From Paenibacillus sp. MBLB1832 (lineage in GTDB: Bacteria; Bacillota; Bacilli; Paenibacillales; NBRC-103111): a stretch of 64,000 bases of DNA. This document shows positions 1 through 7,496 of this stretch, piece by piece; the first letter of the stretch is position 1, and every line of letters begins with the position of its first letter. The DNA lies in NCBI RefSeq assembly GCF_032271945.1, contig NZ_CP130319.1, positions 4,111,001-4,175,000 on the forward strand, in the 5' to 3' direction. The notes under the pieces are model-generated. The model worked only from the letters and a program-made list of their open reading frames with translations. It was not told the DNA's origin and searched no databases. Position numbers and translations under genes: made by a program.

Positions 1-75
1 TTAATATCACCAAAAACTAGATTATTAATACAAATAGATAGCATTTTTATTTATATAATATGATTTCGCATATGT

Positions 76-96
76 TTGACTTCATGTATCTTGACT
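76..96 (+). promoter_or_regulatory. Tandem TTGACT repeats ahead of the XRE gene
   Basis: TTGACT occurs at 76-81 and again at 91-96, in direct repeat 15 bp apart, about 25-45 bp before the regulator's start codon. The spacing and position suit an autoregulatory operator or a -35 region. I could not identify a convincing -10 box, so the role is uncertain. Confidence 0.3.
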
Positions 97-121
97 ACAC
101 TTCAATTAGAGGTGTTAGCCA

Positions 122-457
122 ATGTCAGATCCTACTTTAAAATTAATTGGTGAACGAATACGTGATTTACGTAAGCAAAGAGGATTCTCACAAGAACAAT
201 TAGGGGAATTAGCTGATTTTCACTATACATATATTGGTGGAGTAGAACGTGCAGAAAAAAACATCTCCGTTCTAAATCTTGCAAAAATTGCGACAGCACT
301 GAACGTTGGATTGTATGACTTATTGGAATATACTAGGCAAAAAAGCCGAACCAAAGATAAATCAGATGATTTGGAGCAAATTGTAAATTTGCTACTTTCT
401 TTAAAATCCAGCGAGGTAAAAAAAGTAAAGAACATCCTACTGGAAATGTATGAATAA
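122..457 (+). CDS. XRE-family helix-turn-helix regulator on the transposon
   Basis: A 111-residue DNA-binding protein. An XRE/Cro-type helix-turn-helix occupies about residues 8-66 (RIRDLRKQRGFSQEQLGELA, then the TYIGGVERAEKNIS recognition region), followed by a short charged C-terminal tail that may mediate dimerisation. Proteins with the 'YIGGVER...NISVLNLAKIA' signature are common in mobile elements and beside restriction systems. The start is set by an AGAGGTG Shine-Dalgarno at 108-114. It converges on tniQ and shares a terminator with it. In some CRISPR-associated Tn7-like elements an XRE protein regulates the targeting module; whether that holds here cannot be seen. The target operator is unknown. 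Confidence 0.85.
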   Translation: MSDPTLKLIGERIRDLRKQRGFSQEQLGELADFHYTYIGGVERAEKNISVLNLAKIATALNVGLYDLLEYTRQKSRTKDKSDDLEQIVNLLLSLKSSEVKKVKNILLEMYE

Positions 458-502
458 AAATAAACATGGTGACTAAAGACAGTCGCCATGTTTATTTTTA
501 TT
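453..502. terminator. Bidirectional terminator between XRE gene and tniQ
   Basis: A 22-bp stem (453-474 pairing with 481-502, one G-T pair) around a 6-nt loop. The AT-rich outer arms supply a U-tract on both strands. It overlaps the XRE stop codon and lies just past the tniQ stop, so it serves both convergent genes. Confidence 0.85.
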
Positions 503-512
503 AAAAAAGTCT

Positions 513-2162
513 CTACTTCTTGATCATATTTCTCATGAAAATCTCTTTATTACGAATTTTAAAAACTTCCTTAATATTTTCATGTTTCTCAAACATACTA
601 ATCACATGATTCACATCAAATTTCAAAAAATGTGGAGCATCCGTTTTACCGCCTGAAGAATAGTACACATCCAATTGCCCAGCTTTAAAAAGCTCCTTAC
701 CTAATTGATTAATCACTTCACGTCTAGTTAGGTAATCACTTTTGTTATTACTCAAGACATTAAATGCATTCATTGCATCTTCTCTTAAATATAAATATTC
801 CCATCGATTTATTCTCGACCGAAAAACTATTTCAATATTTCTTCTACTTAAATACTCTATTAAAGTATCTTTGCTCCAAATACTTTTATCTAATAGATCT
901 TGGACTGCGATATACTGAGTCGCTTTTTGATCGAGAACTTCTAACTCAGATAGTTTGAAGCATACTGATTCAAGAATACTCCGACTCGGAACCTCAAACA
1001 TCTCACAAATCAATTTCGCTGTTTTAATACTAACATTCCATCTTTTAGCTACAGCACCTACAGAGATAAAATTTATCTTTCCAGAGTAATTTCTGACTTG
1101 ATTTTGTATAAGTGGAATACACTCTGAATTAATAATATTGAGATTATTTCTAGGATGTTTTATAAATTCCAATTTATTTTTTTTTATAATTCGATGAAGT
1201 ATCTCTTCAGGAATATTATTAATTTCTAAAAGGTCTTCTATTAATAAAAAATTGTGATCGTAGTATTGATGTTCAAAACGAATATCTTTATATCCCCTTT
1301 CACGCTCATGAACTTTCCAGAGTAATTTCTTAATATTTTCATAAGGCATTGAATAAACAAATTTGAACATAAACTCCTTTACTTTATCGTACGATCCGTT
1401 AAAATGAATTCTTAAAAATAAAACTAGTTTTGACGGCCATGCTGAGAGTAAATCATGAGCAAGTGATAAAAATCTTCTTTGTAAAACTATTTCATGGTAG
1501 TACCCCTTAGCAAGTCTTTGTTTCTCAGTTGAATTTAAATTTAAATTAAAAAGCTTTGTTCTATCTACCAAATAATATGATAGCCACCTTGTTAAATATA
1601 TTTGTTCTGTTTCATTTAATGAATGCCTTAAATATAAACAACCTATTTCTTTAAATCCACCATCCTCTGTCACATACTCTTTTTCATTATTAACATCAAC
1701 AACCGGAGTATGCTTCAACAAGCAATGACAAGTACCACACCTCCCTTTCGTTACATCCTCAATTTTTATTTTTTTGTGACAATAATAACAATTTTCTATT
1801 AAATATATTAAATGTTTTATACAAGACGTGTGGTGACTCAGTGACCAAATAGTCCTATGATATGTCTTTTCTTTTATACAATTCGGGCAAAATCGCGTAT
1901 AGTAATGGTTTTTCCATTCAGGTAAAGTTAGTCCTTTGAGATACCATTTAAAAGGAAATAAAAAGTCCTTGGATATATCCTGTCCAGTCAAAATTGATAT
2001 TGATGCAAGATATTTATTAATATTTTCTTCAGAAGCGTCACTTCTAAGGTACCCTAATTCCAAATCTTTGACTTCGCGATGATTTACTAGAGCAAATCTA
2101 CACAAAAAACCTTCTAATGATTCATCAGGATATTTATCAATTAAATTTGGTAATGATCTCAT
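513..2162 (-). CDS. tniQ: TniQ/TnsD-family transposition target-selection protein
   Basis: 549 residues. The N-terminal third is a TniQ domain. A double zinc-binding cluster is visible: C92-x2-C95, C114-x2-H117, C125-x2-C128 and C142-x2-C145, with the typical Y-x-R-x2-W between the first two pairs. The C-terminal part has no motif I recognise, but its length is like TnsD, which uses this region to read a specific chromosomal attachment site, rather than the shorter TniQ proteins of CRISPR-guided elements. It is the first gene inward from the transposon end. The coding sequence is very AT-rich, unlike the host genes nearby. Function as the target selector for the nrdJ site is inference; TnsA/B/C partners are not in the window. 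Confidence 0.88.
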   Translation of the reverse strand: MRSLPNLIDKYPDESLEGFLCRFALVNHREVKDLELGYLRSDASEENINKYLASISILTGQDISKDFLFPFKWYLKGLTLPEWKNHYYTRFCPNCIKEKTYHRTIWSLSHHTSCIKHLIYLIENCYYCHKKIKIEDVTKGRCGTCHCLLKHTPVVDVNNEKEYVTEDGGFKEIGCLYLRHSLNETEQIYLTRWLSYYLVDRTKLFNLNLNSTEKQRLAKGYYHEIVLQRRFLSLAHDLLSAWPSKLVLFLRIHFNGSYDKVKEFMFKFVYSMPYENIKKLLWKVHERERGYKDIRFEHQYYDHNFLLIEDLLEINNIPEEILHRIIKKNKLEFIKHPRNNLNIINSECIPLIQNQVRNYSGKINFISVGAVAKRWNVSIKTAKLICEMFEVPSRSILESVCFKLSELEVLDQKATQYIAVQDLLDKSIWSKDTLIEYLSRRNIEIVFRSRINRWEYLYLREDAMNAFNVLSNNKSDYLTRREVINQLGKELFKAGQLDVYYSSGGKTDAPHFLKFDVNHVISMFEKHENIKEVFKIRNKEIFMRNMIKK

Positions 2163-2189
2163 TTAATTCATCCTCATCCCTCAATAACA

Positions 2190-2229
2190 AACAAGGTCAG
2201 ACGACAATGCTTTGCCGACTGACCTTGTT
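2190..2229. promoter_or_regulatory. 11-bp inverted repeat in the tniQ leader
   Basis: AACAAGGTCAG (2190-2200) is repeated inverted at 2219-2229, with an 18-nt interval. It lies 28 bp upstream of the tniQ start, inside the transposon end. It could be an operator for the XRE protein, a leader hairpin, or part of the end architecture. No U-tract follows it in the tniQ direction, so I do not call it a terminator. Confidence 0.45.
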
Positions 2230-2264
2230 GTATATTTATTCATTAAAATGTATAAAGTGATATG

Positions 2265-2333
2265 TCTAAAAAAATATGGAACAGACCGTCTACTGAATTC
2301 TGGAACAATTCTAATTATTTCTGGAATTTGACA
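2265..2333 (-). repeat. Transposon end with three putative transposase-binding repeats
   Basis: TCTA-N8-TGGAA occurs three times in the same orientation with identical internal spacing: 2265-2281, 2289-2305 and 2310-2326, at 24- and 21-bp periods. The outermost copy is followed by TTTGACA ending at 2333, i.e. TGTCAAA when read inwards. Evenly spaced ~20-bp sites finishing in a TGT terminus are the standard architecture of Tn7-like and Tn5053-like ends. The exact terminal base is inferred from this motif. Confidence 0.75.
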
Positions 2334-2334
2334 A

Positions 2335-2366
2335 GAAGAAGCCAGGGTTCCCACCCTGGCTTCTTC
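2335..2366 (-). terminator. nrdJ terminator stem abutting the transposon
   Basis: A perfect 14-bp stem (2335-2348 with 2353-2366) with a 4-nt loop directly follows the nrdJ stop codon. On the nrdJ strand the stem is followed by only TTG before the putative transposon end, so a normal U-tract is missing. Confidence 0.8.
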
Positions 2367-5006
2367 CTACGAACATCTGCTGTATCCGCAGTTGACACAG
2401 TTCTTGCACCCTTCGCTGTTCACCAGCGAAGCGGAACCGCACGCTGTGCACAGGTCCTTCGACGCGACACTCGTCGCGTTCGAAGCCGCGTGCCCGCTAT
2501 ACGCGGCGACAGCCGCCGCAGGCGCCGCCTCAAGCACCTCACTCGTCGCGGTCACGTAGTTCCGCGCGTCGTCAGGCTCGCTCATCACTTCGTCGTGCTG
2601 CTCGAGCGCTTTTGCCACCGCGTCTGCGATTGACTCGACGCGGTTGTTTCCAAAACCAATGGCGCCGGAGCCGCCAATACCTTTCAAGTGCTTCACGAGC
2701 AGCTTCACTTTGTCACCGTGATCGCCATAGCGCAAGAACAAGGAGCACACGCGGCCGAGTGCCTCGGACATCGCGAACACGTCGGACCCTGCCTTTCCTA
2801 CGTTAAGAAAAATCTCGCTCGGCGTTCCGTTCATATCATTGATTGTGATGTACGCCATCCCGAAAGGTGTATTCACTTTATACGTAGCGCCGCGCAGAAT
2901 TTGCGGACGGCGTTTGTACTGCTTGTCGAAGACCTGCTCCGTCTTCGCATCCACATTCACGGCTAGTTTGCTAGAAATAGAAGTGAAGCTTTCATTTTCC
3001 ACCAAAGCCTCTGCCGCGACAGCTACTGGAGCAACTTCTGGTTGAGTCTCCACTTTCGTTTCTTCCTTCTTATCTGAGCTTGTGCTCAACACTTGAACAT
3101 CACGACTGCCATCGCGATAGATGGTCACACCTTTACAACCCAGATCGAACGCCAGTTCGTACAGTCGTTTCGTTTCTTCTACCGTGAAGTCAGACGGGCA
3201 ATTCGCCGTCTTCGAAATCGAGCTGTCCACCCATGTTTGGATAGCCGCTTGCGCACGAATATGATCTTCCGCCGTCAAGCTCATCGAGGTTACGAAATAG
3301 TCTGGCAGGTCTTGATCAGGATGTGCATCCTTCCATTCCTGCGCGATCGGTACGTACTGCTTGTCGAAGCCAAGTCGGCTTTGGCGGAAATATTCAAAGG
3401 CAAAATACGGCTCAATTCCCGTCGATGTACCAACCATCGTTCCTGTGCTTCCTGTAGGCGCTTGGGTAATTACAGTTACGTTACGCATACCTTGCTCACG
3501 AATCGCTTCCCCGACTTCTGGATAGACGCTGGTCATCTTCTTCATAAATCCGCTTTCCATAAATTTATCTGCGATAAACGCTTGGAAAGAACCCTTTTCT
3601 CCTGCAATTTCTGCAGATGCCAGATAAGCTTCTCTCGCCATAAAGCCATAAATTTTATCCAGGAATACTAAGGATTCCGGGCTGCCATAACGAATTTTCA
3701 ATTTGATCATAAGCTCAGCAAGTCCCATCGTGCCAAGACCTACACGGCGTTCGTTCTTCTGGTTCGCTCGATTCTCTTCAAAATGATACGGCGTTTTATC
3801 AATCACGTTATCTAAGAAACGCGTTGAGTAGCGAACGACTTTAGCGAGATCTTCCCAATCCACATCGTGGTTCGCTTCATCATAGAACTTGGATAAGTTA
3901 ATCGCGGATAAATTACACACTCCCCATGCAGGCAATCCCTGTTCTCCACACGGATTCGTACAAATAATCGGATTAAAATACCAACTGTTCGACATTTGGT
4001 TATAATACTCAAGGAACACAACGCCAGGCTCTGCGGATTTCCAAGCGGACTCAATAATTGTATGCCATACTTCCCGTGCACGCACCGTACGATATGGCTT
4101 AACCGATTTGCCTAATGCTTTCCAAGCTGCCAAGTCACCGTTCCACTGTGTATCGTAATCAGGATCAGTCGTATCAGGGAATACAAGCTCCCACTCCAAG
4201 TCTTCCTTCACAGCTTTCATAAAGCCGTTACTCACACACACCGACAAGTTGGCGTTCGTAATTTGCCCCATCGTGGACTTCACTGTAATGAAATCCTCCA
4301 AATCCGGATGCCAGTCATTGATCATAAGCATAAGCGCTCCGCGGCGGCTCCCACCTTGCTCGATTAAGCCCGTTGTATAGCTGAACAAGCCGCCCCACGA
4401 AACAGCGCCGCTTGACGATCCATTCACGCCTTTGACAATGGAACGTCTTGGTCGCAAGGAAGATAAATTGATTCCTACGCCGCCGCCGCGCGACATGATT
4501 TCTGTCATCTCCGACAGGGTGCTCATAATACCGCCGCGACTATCATGCGGTGATGGAATGACATAGCAGTTGAACAGCGTCAACTCGTCACTCGCATCCG
4601 CGCCAGCCGCGATTCGACCGCCAGGTACAAGCTTCCAATCATTCAATACATACTTGAATTTCTCGGTCCATTCTGCGCGCTTCTCAGGTGTTGCCTCGAC
4701 GGAGGCCATCGCTCCTGCCAAACGATCCCACATTTCCTCAGGTGTCTTTTCTCTATTTAATGTCAGCTTCTCAACCGCAGATTCAACCGTTTCACCGCTG
4801 CGTGTCAGAACCTTCACTGTATTTCCCTCACGGCTAACAATTTCACCAACTTCTTTGGCTGGAAATTTCGGATCATCTTTGGTCAGTACGAGAACAGTGT
4901 CTCCCACTTTCGCTTGACTCGTATCTGCATCCTTCAGCGCATACCGATCCAGAAATATTTTCTCGCTCAAACCCGTCAACTTCTTACTGGTGTAGCCATT
5001 CCCCAT
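2367..5006 (-). CDS. nrdJ: Class II (adenosylcobalamin-dependent) ribonucleotide reductase
   Basis: 879 residues; reduces ribonucleotides to deoxyribonucleotides in the cytosol using B12 as radical source. The radical-site motif NPCGE lies at 351-355 (Asn351, Cys353, Glu355). Redox cysteines are Cys147 (LFNCYVIP) and Cys364 (WGVCNLS), and the phosphate-binding APTGSTGTM segment follows. The C-terminus has a cysteine-rich tail (CTACG...CKNCVNCGYSRC) that probably regenerates the active-site disulfide. An alanine-rich linker precedes the tail and is locally very GC-rich. It is a lone gene, controlled by a promoter with NrdR-like boxes. A cbiZ salvage gene elsewhere in the window fits a need for B12. 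A transposon has landed just past its 3' end. Confidence 0.95.
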   Translation of the reverse strand: MGNGYTSKKLTGLSEKIFLDRYALKDADTSQAKVGDTVLVLTKDDPKFPAKEVGEIVSREGNTVKVLTRSGETVESAVEKLTLNREKTPEEMWDRLAGAMASVEATPEKRAEWTEKFKYVLNDWKLVPGGRIAAGADASDELTLFNCYVIPSPHDSRGGIMSTLSEMTEIMSRGGGVGINLSSLRPRRSIVKGVNGSSSGAVSWGGLFSYTTGLIEQGGSRRGALMLMINDWHPDLEDFITVKSTMGQITNANLSVCVSNGFMKAVKEDLEWELVFPDTTDPDYDTQWNGDLAAWKALGKSVKPYRTVRAREVWHTIIESAWKSAEPGVVFLEYYNQMSNSWYFNPIICTNPCGEQGLPAWGVCNLSAINLSKFYDEANHDVDWEDLAKVVRYSTRFLDNVIDKTPYHFEENRANQKNERRVGLGTMGLAELMIKLKIRYGSPESLVFLDKIYGFMAREAYLASAEIAGEKGSFQAFIADKFMESGFMKKMTSVYPEVGEAIREQGMRNVTVITQAPTGSTGTMVGTSTGIEPYFAFEYFRQSRLGFDKQYVPIAQEWKDAHPDQDLPDYFVTSMSLTAEDHIRAQAAIQTWVDSSISKTANCPSDFTVEETKRLYELAFDLGCKGVTIYRDGSRDVQVLSTSSDKKEETKVETQPEVAPVAVAAEALVENESFTSISSKLAVNVDAKTEQVFDKQYKRRPQILRGATYKVNTPFGMAYITINDMNGTPSEIFLNVGKAGSDVFAMSEALGRVCSLFLRYGDHGDKVKLLVKHLKGIGGSGAIGFGNNRVESIADAVAKALEQHDEVMSEPDDARNYVTATSEVLEAAPAAAVAAYSGHAASNATSVASKDLCTACGSASLVNSEGCKNCVNCGYSRCS

Positions 5007-5083
5007 CTTTCAAAACCCTCCCAATTAGCCGCAAATAGTGCTGCGATTTAAGATAATCCCTACAAGATCCAGAAACTGCCAAT

Positions 5084-5138
5084 TCACAATATCTGGTATT
5101 CGTTTCTGATTATACTACACAATATTTAGCATAGACAA
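5084..5138 (-). promoter_or_regulatory. nrdJ promoter with two NrdR-like boxes
   Basis: On the minus strand, -35 TTGTCT (5133-5138) and -10 TATAAT (5109-5114) are separated by 18 bp. A 16-bp NrdR-type box (ACACAATATTTAGCAT, 5117-5132) fills the spacer, and a second weaker copy (5084-5099) lies just past the -10. They are 33 bp apart, about three helical turns, as is usual for paired NrdR boxes. NrdR is the repressor that senses nucleotide levels, so nrdJ is probably under its control. NrdR itself is not in the window. Confidence 0.72.
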
Positions 5139-5241
5139 AGTCTAATTACCCATTGATTTTCATATCATAAAATGCTAGTTTTGACGTCCTTCATAACGTT
5201 TGGTAACGTAGAAATAGTATATCACATTTTCCAGACATATA

Positions 5242-5253
5242 GAACGTACGTTC
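5242..5253. promoter_or_regulatory. LexA/DinR-type SOS box
   Basis: GAACGTACGTTC is a perfect 12-bp palindrome fitting the Gram-positive SOS consensus CGAAC-N4-GTTCG at nearly every position. It lies 37 bp before the transaminase start codon and about 100 bp upstream of the nrdJ -35 box, between two divergent genes. Confidence 0.6.
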
Positions 5254-5289
5254 GATCAAATATTTTTGTGCAAAATGGAGGGATGAATC

Positions 5290-6120
5290 ATGTATTTTTT
5301 CAAAAATGAATTCGTTGACGCGAAGGACGTTCAAATTTCACCTGACGATCGCGGCTATTATTTCGGTGACGGCATTTACGAAGTATTTCGCGTGTATCAA
5401 GGTCAGCTTTATGAGTGTGAAGCTCATATGCAGCGATTACTGCGCACGGCGGCTGAAGTACGTCTGCAACTGCCTTATTCCAATGAAGCTTTCGTACAAA
5501 TCCTGAATGAATTGATTCAAAAGAATGGCCTCAACGAGGGCACGATTTATTTGCAAATCACCCGTGGTGAGGCACCTCGCGCACATCCTTTCCCGACACA
5601 GGCGGAGCCGATTGTTCTTGCCTATAGCAACGAAGTGAAGCGCCCGTTAGCCACTATTGAGAACGGCATCAAAGCTGTTACCCAACCCGACATTCGCTGG
5701 CTGCGCTGCGATCTCAAGACCTTGAATCTGCTCCCCAACGTTCTCGCCAAACAAGCTGCGCTTGATCATGGTGTGCAAGAAGTTGTGCTCCATCGTGAAG
5801 GCACGGTGACAGAATGCAGCGCATCGAATCTGATGATTGTGAAAAACCAGACCCTCTACACGCATCCTGCGAATCACTTGATTTTGCATGGCATTACAAG
5901 GGCCGTTGTCTTACGAATCGCGCATACACTGGGCATTCCGGTTAAAGAAGAAGCTTTTACCACGGGGCAGCTGCTTCTGGCGGATGAAGCGTTTATCACA
6001 GGGACTACCGTAGAAATCACACCGCTGCTCGAAATCGATGGACAAGCCATTGGCACTGGCGCACCTGGTCCTTTAACCCAAACGCTGCAACGTGAGTTCG
6101 AGAAAACTTTTCTAAATTGA
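5290..6120 (+). CDS. dat: D-amino-acid transaminase
   Basis: 276-residue class IV PLP aminotransferase, probably converting D-alanine and 2-oxoglutarate to pyruvate and D-glutamate for peptidoglycan synthesis. The catalytic lysine is Lys143 (DLKTLNLL). Glu175 in GTVTECSASN contacts the pyridine nitrogen, and Arg97/His99 match the residues that bind the substrate carboxylate in characterised D-amino-acid transaminases, which separates it from the branched-chain enzymes. The length is typical. The ATG follows a GGAGGG ribosome-binding site. It is a single gene, ended by its own terminator. A LexA-type box just upstream raises the possibility of DNA-damage control. Confidence 0.9.
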   Translation: MYFFKNEFVDAKDVQISPDDRGYYFGDGIYEVFRVYQGQLYECEAHMQRLLRTAAEVRLQLPYSNEAFVQILNELIQKNGLNEGTIYLQITRGEAPRAHPFPTQAEPIVLAYSNEVKRPLATIENGIKAVTQPDIRWLRCDLKTLNLLPNVLAKQAALDHGVQEVVLHREGTVTECSASNLMIVKNQTLYTHPANHLILHGITRAVVLRIAHTLGIPVKEEAFTTGQLLLADEAFITGTTVEITPLLEIDGQAIGTGAPGPLTQTLQREFEKTFLN

Positions 6121-6153
6121 GCAGCCCCCCCCTCCAATGAATCAAACATAAAC

Positions 6154-6188
6154 AGCCCAAGCAGCCATGCTTAATGGCTCTTTGGGCT
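6154..6188 (+). terminator. Terminator after the D-amino-acid transaminase gene
   Basis: Two stacked inverted repeats: AGCCCAA (6154-6160) with TTGGGCT (6182-6188), and AGCCAT (6163-6168) with ATGGCT (6174-6179). Only a weak T-rich tail follows. Confidence 0.6.
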
Positions 6189-6220
6189 ATTCTCATCCCC
6201 TTCGAATAACGAGCACCCTA

Positions 6221-6260
6221 TTGACGGAATCCCCATACACAATTAAACTATGGTTAATTA
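6221..6260 (+). promoter_or_regulatory. Promoter and palindromic operator of the ABC transporter operon
   Basis: TTGACG (6221-6226), a 17-bp spacer and TAAACT (6244-6249) make a good SigA promoter. An inverted repeat, AATTAAAC...GGTTAATT (6241-6260, 7 of 8 positions), covers the -10 and start site, where a repressor would act. The leader of about 110 nt shows no T-box or other riboswitch core. Confidence 0.6.
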
Positions 6261-6368
6261 TTATCAGCCTTGGGTTCATCACACCCAACACTTCGCTGAA
6301 CAAAAGCGTTAAAGTGGTGGGAGAGCAATGCGTCCAAGCAACAAGCAAGAACTTCGAGAGGGGCAATC

Positions 6369-7424
6369 ATGTTGAAAAAGAAAGCGGTCTTATCATTCGT
6401 TTTAACAGCAGCACTAATGGTTGTAGCAGGCTGTGGGCAGAAGTCTGAACCAACACCTGCAGCAGGAGGAGCAGCATCAGCAAAACCAGCGGCTTCAGCT
6501 TCCGCCCAAAAAACGTACAAACTTGCGATCTCGCAAATTGTGGAACATCCTTCGTTGGATGCAACACGTCAAGGCTTCCTTGCTGCACTGAAGGATGCCG
6601 GCATCGTGGAAGGCACCAATTTGAAAGTCGATTTCAACAATGCGCAAGGCGATCAACCTAATAACTTATCCATTGCTCAAAAAATAGCTTCCGCTGACTA
6701 CGATCTTGTACTCGGGATTGCAACTCCTTCCGCGCAAGCAGTCGTACAGCAAGTGAAGAAAGCTCCAATTCTTTTCGCTGCGGTAACAGATCCCGTTGCA
6801 GCCAAAATCGTGCCAAATGCAGACAAGCCAGGCGGCAATGTTTCTGGAGCTTCAGATACGAACCCAATGGCGGTTGCTCAATTGATGGATTTTGTAGCTG
6901 CTAACATGCCTAAAGTGAAAACTGTTGGCCTTGTCATTAATGAAGGTGAGCCGAATGCGGTCATTATGGCGAAAAATGCAGAGCAATCACTAAGCAAACA
7001 TGGCATTAAGCTCATTAAAGCGCCTGTTACGAACACATCGGAAGTGAAGCAAGCTGCACAATCCCTAGTAGGACGCGCAGATGCCTTCTTGATTACCTTA
7101 GATAACACCGTTGTTAGCGGCGTGGATGGTATCATTCAAGTTGCCAATGAAAAGAAAATCCCTTTCTTCTCGAGCGATCGCGATACCGTTGAAAAAGGGG
7201 CTTTTGCTACCGTTGGTTTCAAATACTATGACCATGGTTACCAAGTAGGTCAAATGGCAGTCGACATTCTCAAAAACGGCAAAAAGCCAGGTGACATGAA
7301 AGTAACCGTACCTGACAAAATGGATCTGATCCTGAACCTGAAAGCCGCTAAAGCGCAAGGAATCGAAGTCACAGATGCGATGAAAAACGCAGTCAAAGAT
7401 AAAGACAAAAACATCATTCAGTAA
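6369..7424 (+). CDS. ABC transporter substrate-binding lipoprotein, TrpX-like (ABC_sub_bind family)
   Basis: 351 residues. The N-terminal signal (KKK then a hydrophobic stretch) ends in the lipobox VAGC with Cys22 as the lipid anchor, followed by an Ala/Ser/Pro-rich tether. The mature part has the two-lobe fold of the family (QIVEHPSLDATRQGF, LVLGIATPSAQAV, FAAVTDPVAAKIV, VSGASDTNP) found in the TrpX/TrpY/TrpZ transporters. Family members are predicted to take up aromatic amino acids, mainly tryptophan or tyrosine; the substrate here is not evident. First gene of a three-gene operon, followed by a hairpin that would leave more of its mRNA than of the downstream genes. Confidence 0.88.
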   Translation: MLKKKAVLSFVLTAALMVVAGCGQKSEPTPAAGGAASAKPAASASAQKTYKLAISQIVEHPSLDATRQGFLAALKDAGIVEGTNLKVDFNNAQGDQPNNLSIAQKIASADYDLVLGIATPSAQAVVQQVKKAPILFAAVTDPVAAKIVPNADKPGGNVSGASDTNPMAVAQLMDFVAANMPKVKTVGLVINEGEPNAVIMAKNAEQSLSKHGIKLIKAPVTNTSEVKQAAQSLVGRADAFLITLDNTVVSGVDGIIQVANEKKIPFFSSDRDTVEKGAFATVGFKYYDHGYQVGQMAVDILKNGKKPGDMKVTVPDKMDLILNLKAAKAQGIEVTDAMKNAVKDKDKNIIQ

Positions 7425-7440
7425 AGAGTACACACTAAAA

Positions 7441-7474
7441 GGGGTGAACGTCACTTTCGTTCATCTCTTTTTTT
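7441..7474 (+). terminator. Intra-operon hairpin and T-run after the binding-protein gene
   Basis: A 10-bp stem with two G-T pairs (7441-7450 with 7458-7467) is followed by seven T residues. It lies in the 72-bp gap between the binding protein and permease genes, so it probably gives partial termination and excess binding protein. Confidence 0.75.
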
Positions 7475-7496
7475 CAAAGTAAGGAGGAAAATATCG

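Larger units (their letters stand above)
1..2333. mobile_element. End of a Tn7-like (TniQ-bearing) transposon, rest lies left of the window
   Basis: The block is visibly more AT-rich than everything to its right, and the composition changes sharply at about 2333. It carries a TniQ/TnsD-family gene and an XRE regulator. Its outer end has three spaced direct repeats of TCTA-N8-TGGAA, as expected of transposase (TnsB-type) binding sites, and terminates in a sequence that reads TGTCA inwards, like Tn7/Tn5053-type ends. It lies just after the 3' end of the nrdJ gene, the kind of safe site that TnsD/TniQ proteins select. The other end, the transposase genes and the target duplication are outside the window, so the family assignment is inference from one end and TniQ. 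Confidence 0.75.

Noticed and set aside
2262-2633. Plus-strand ORF across the transposon end and nrdJ tail
   Set aside because: It is a shadow of the nrdJ 3' end: Arg/His-rich translation, no ribosome-binding site, and it spans the transposon junction.
5007-5108. Cobalamin riboswitch ahead of nrdJ
   Set aside because: The leader from the predicted start site is only about 100 nt and no B12-box is present.
6257-6368. T-box leader ahead of the TrpXYZ-like operon
   Set aside because: The leader is too short and has no T-box sequence or antiterminator fold.
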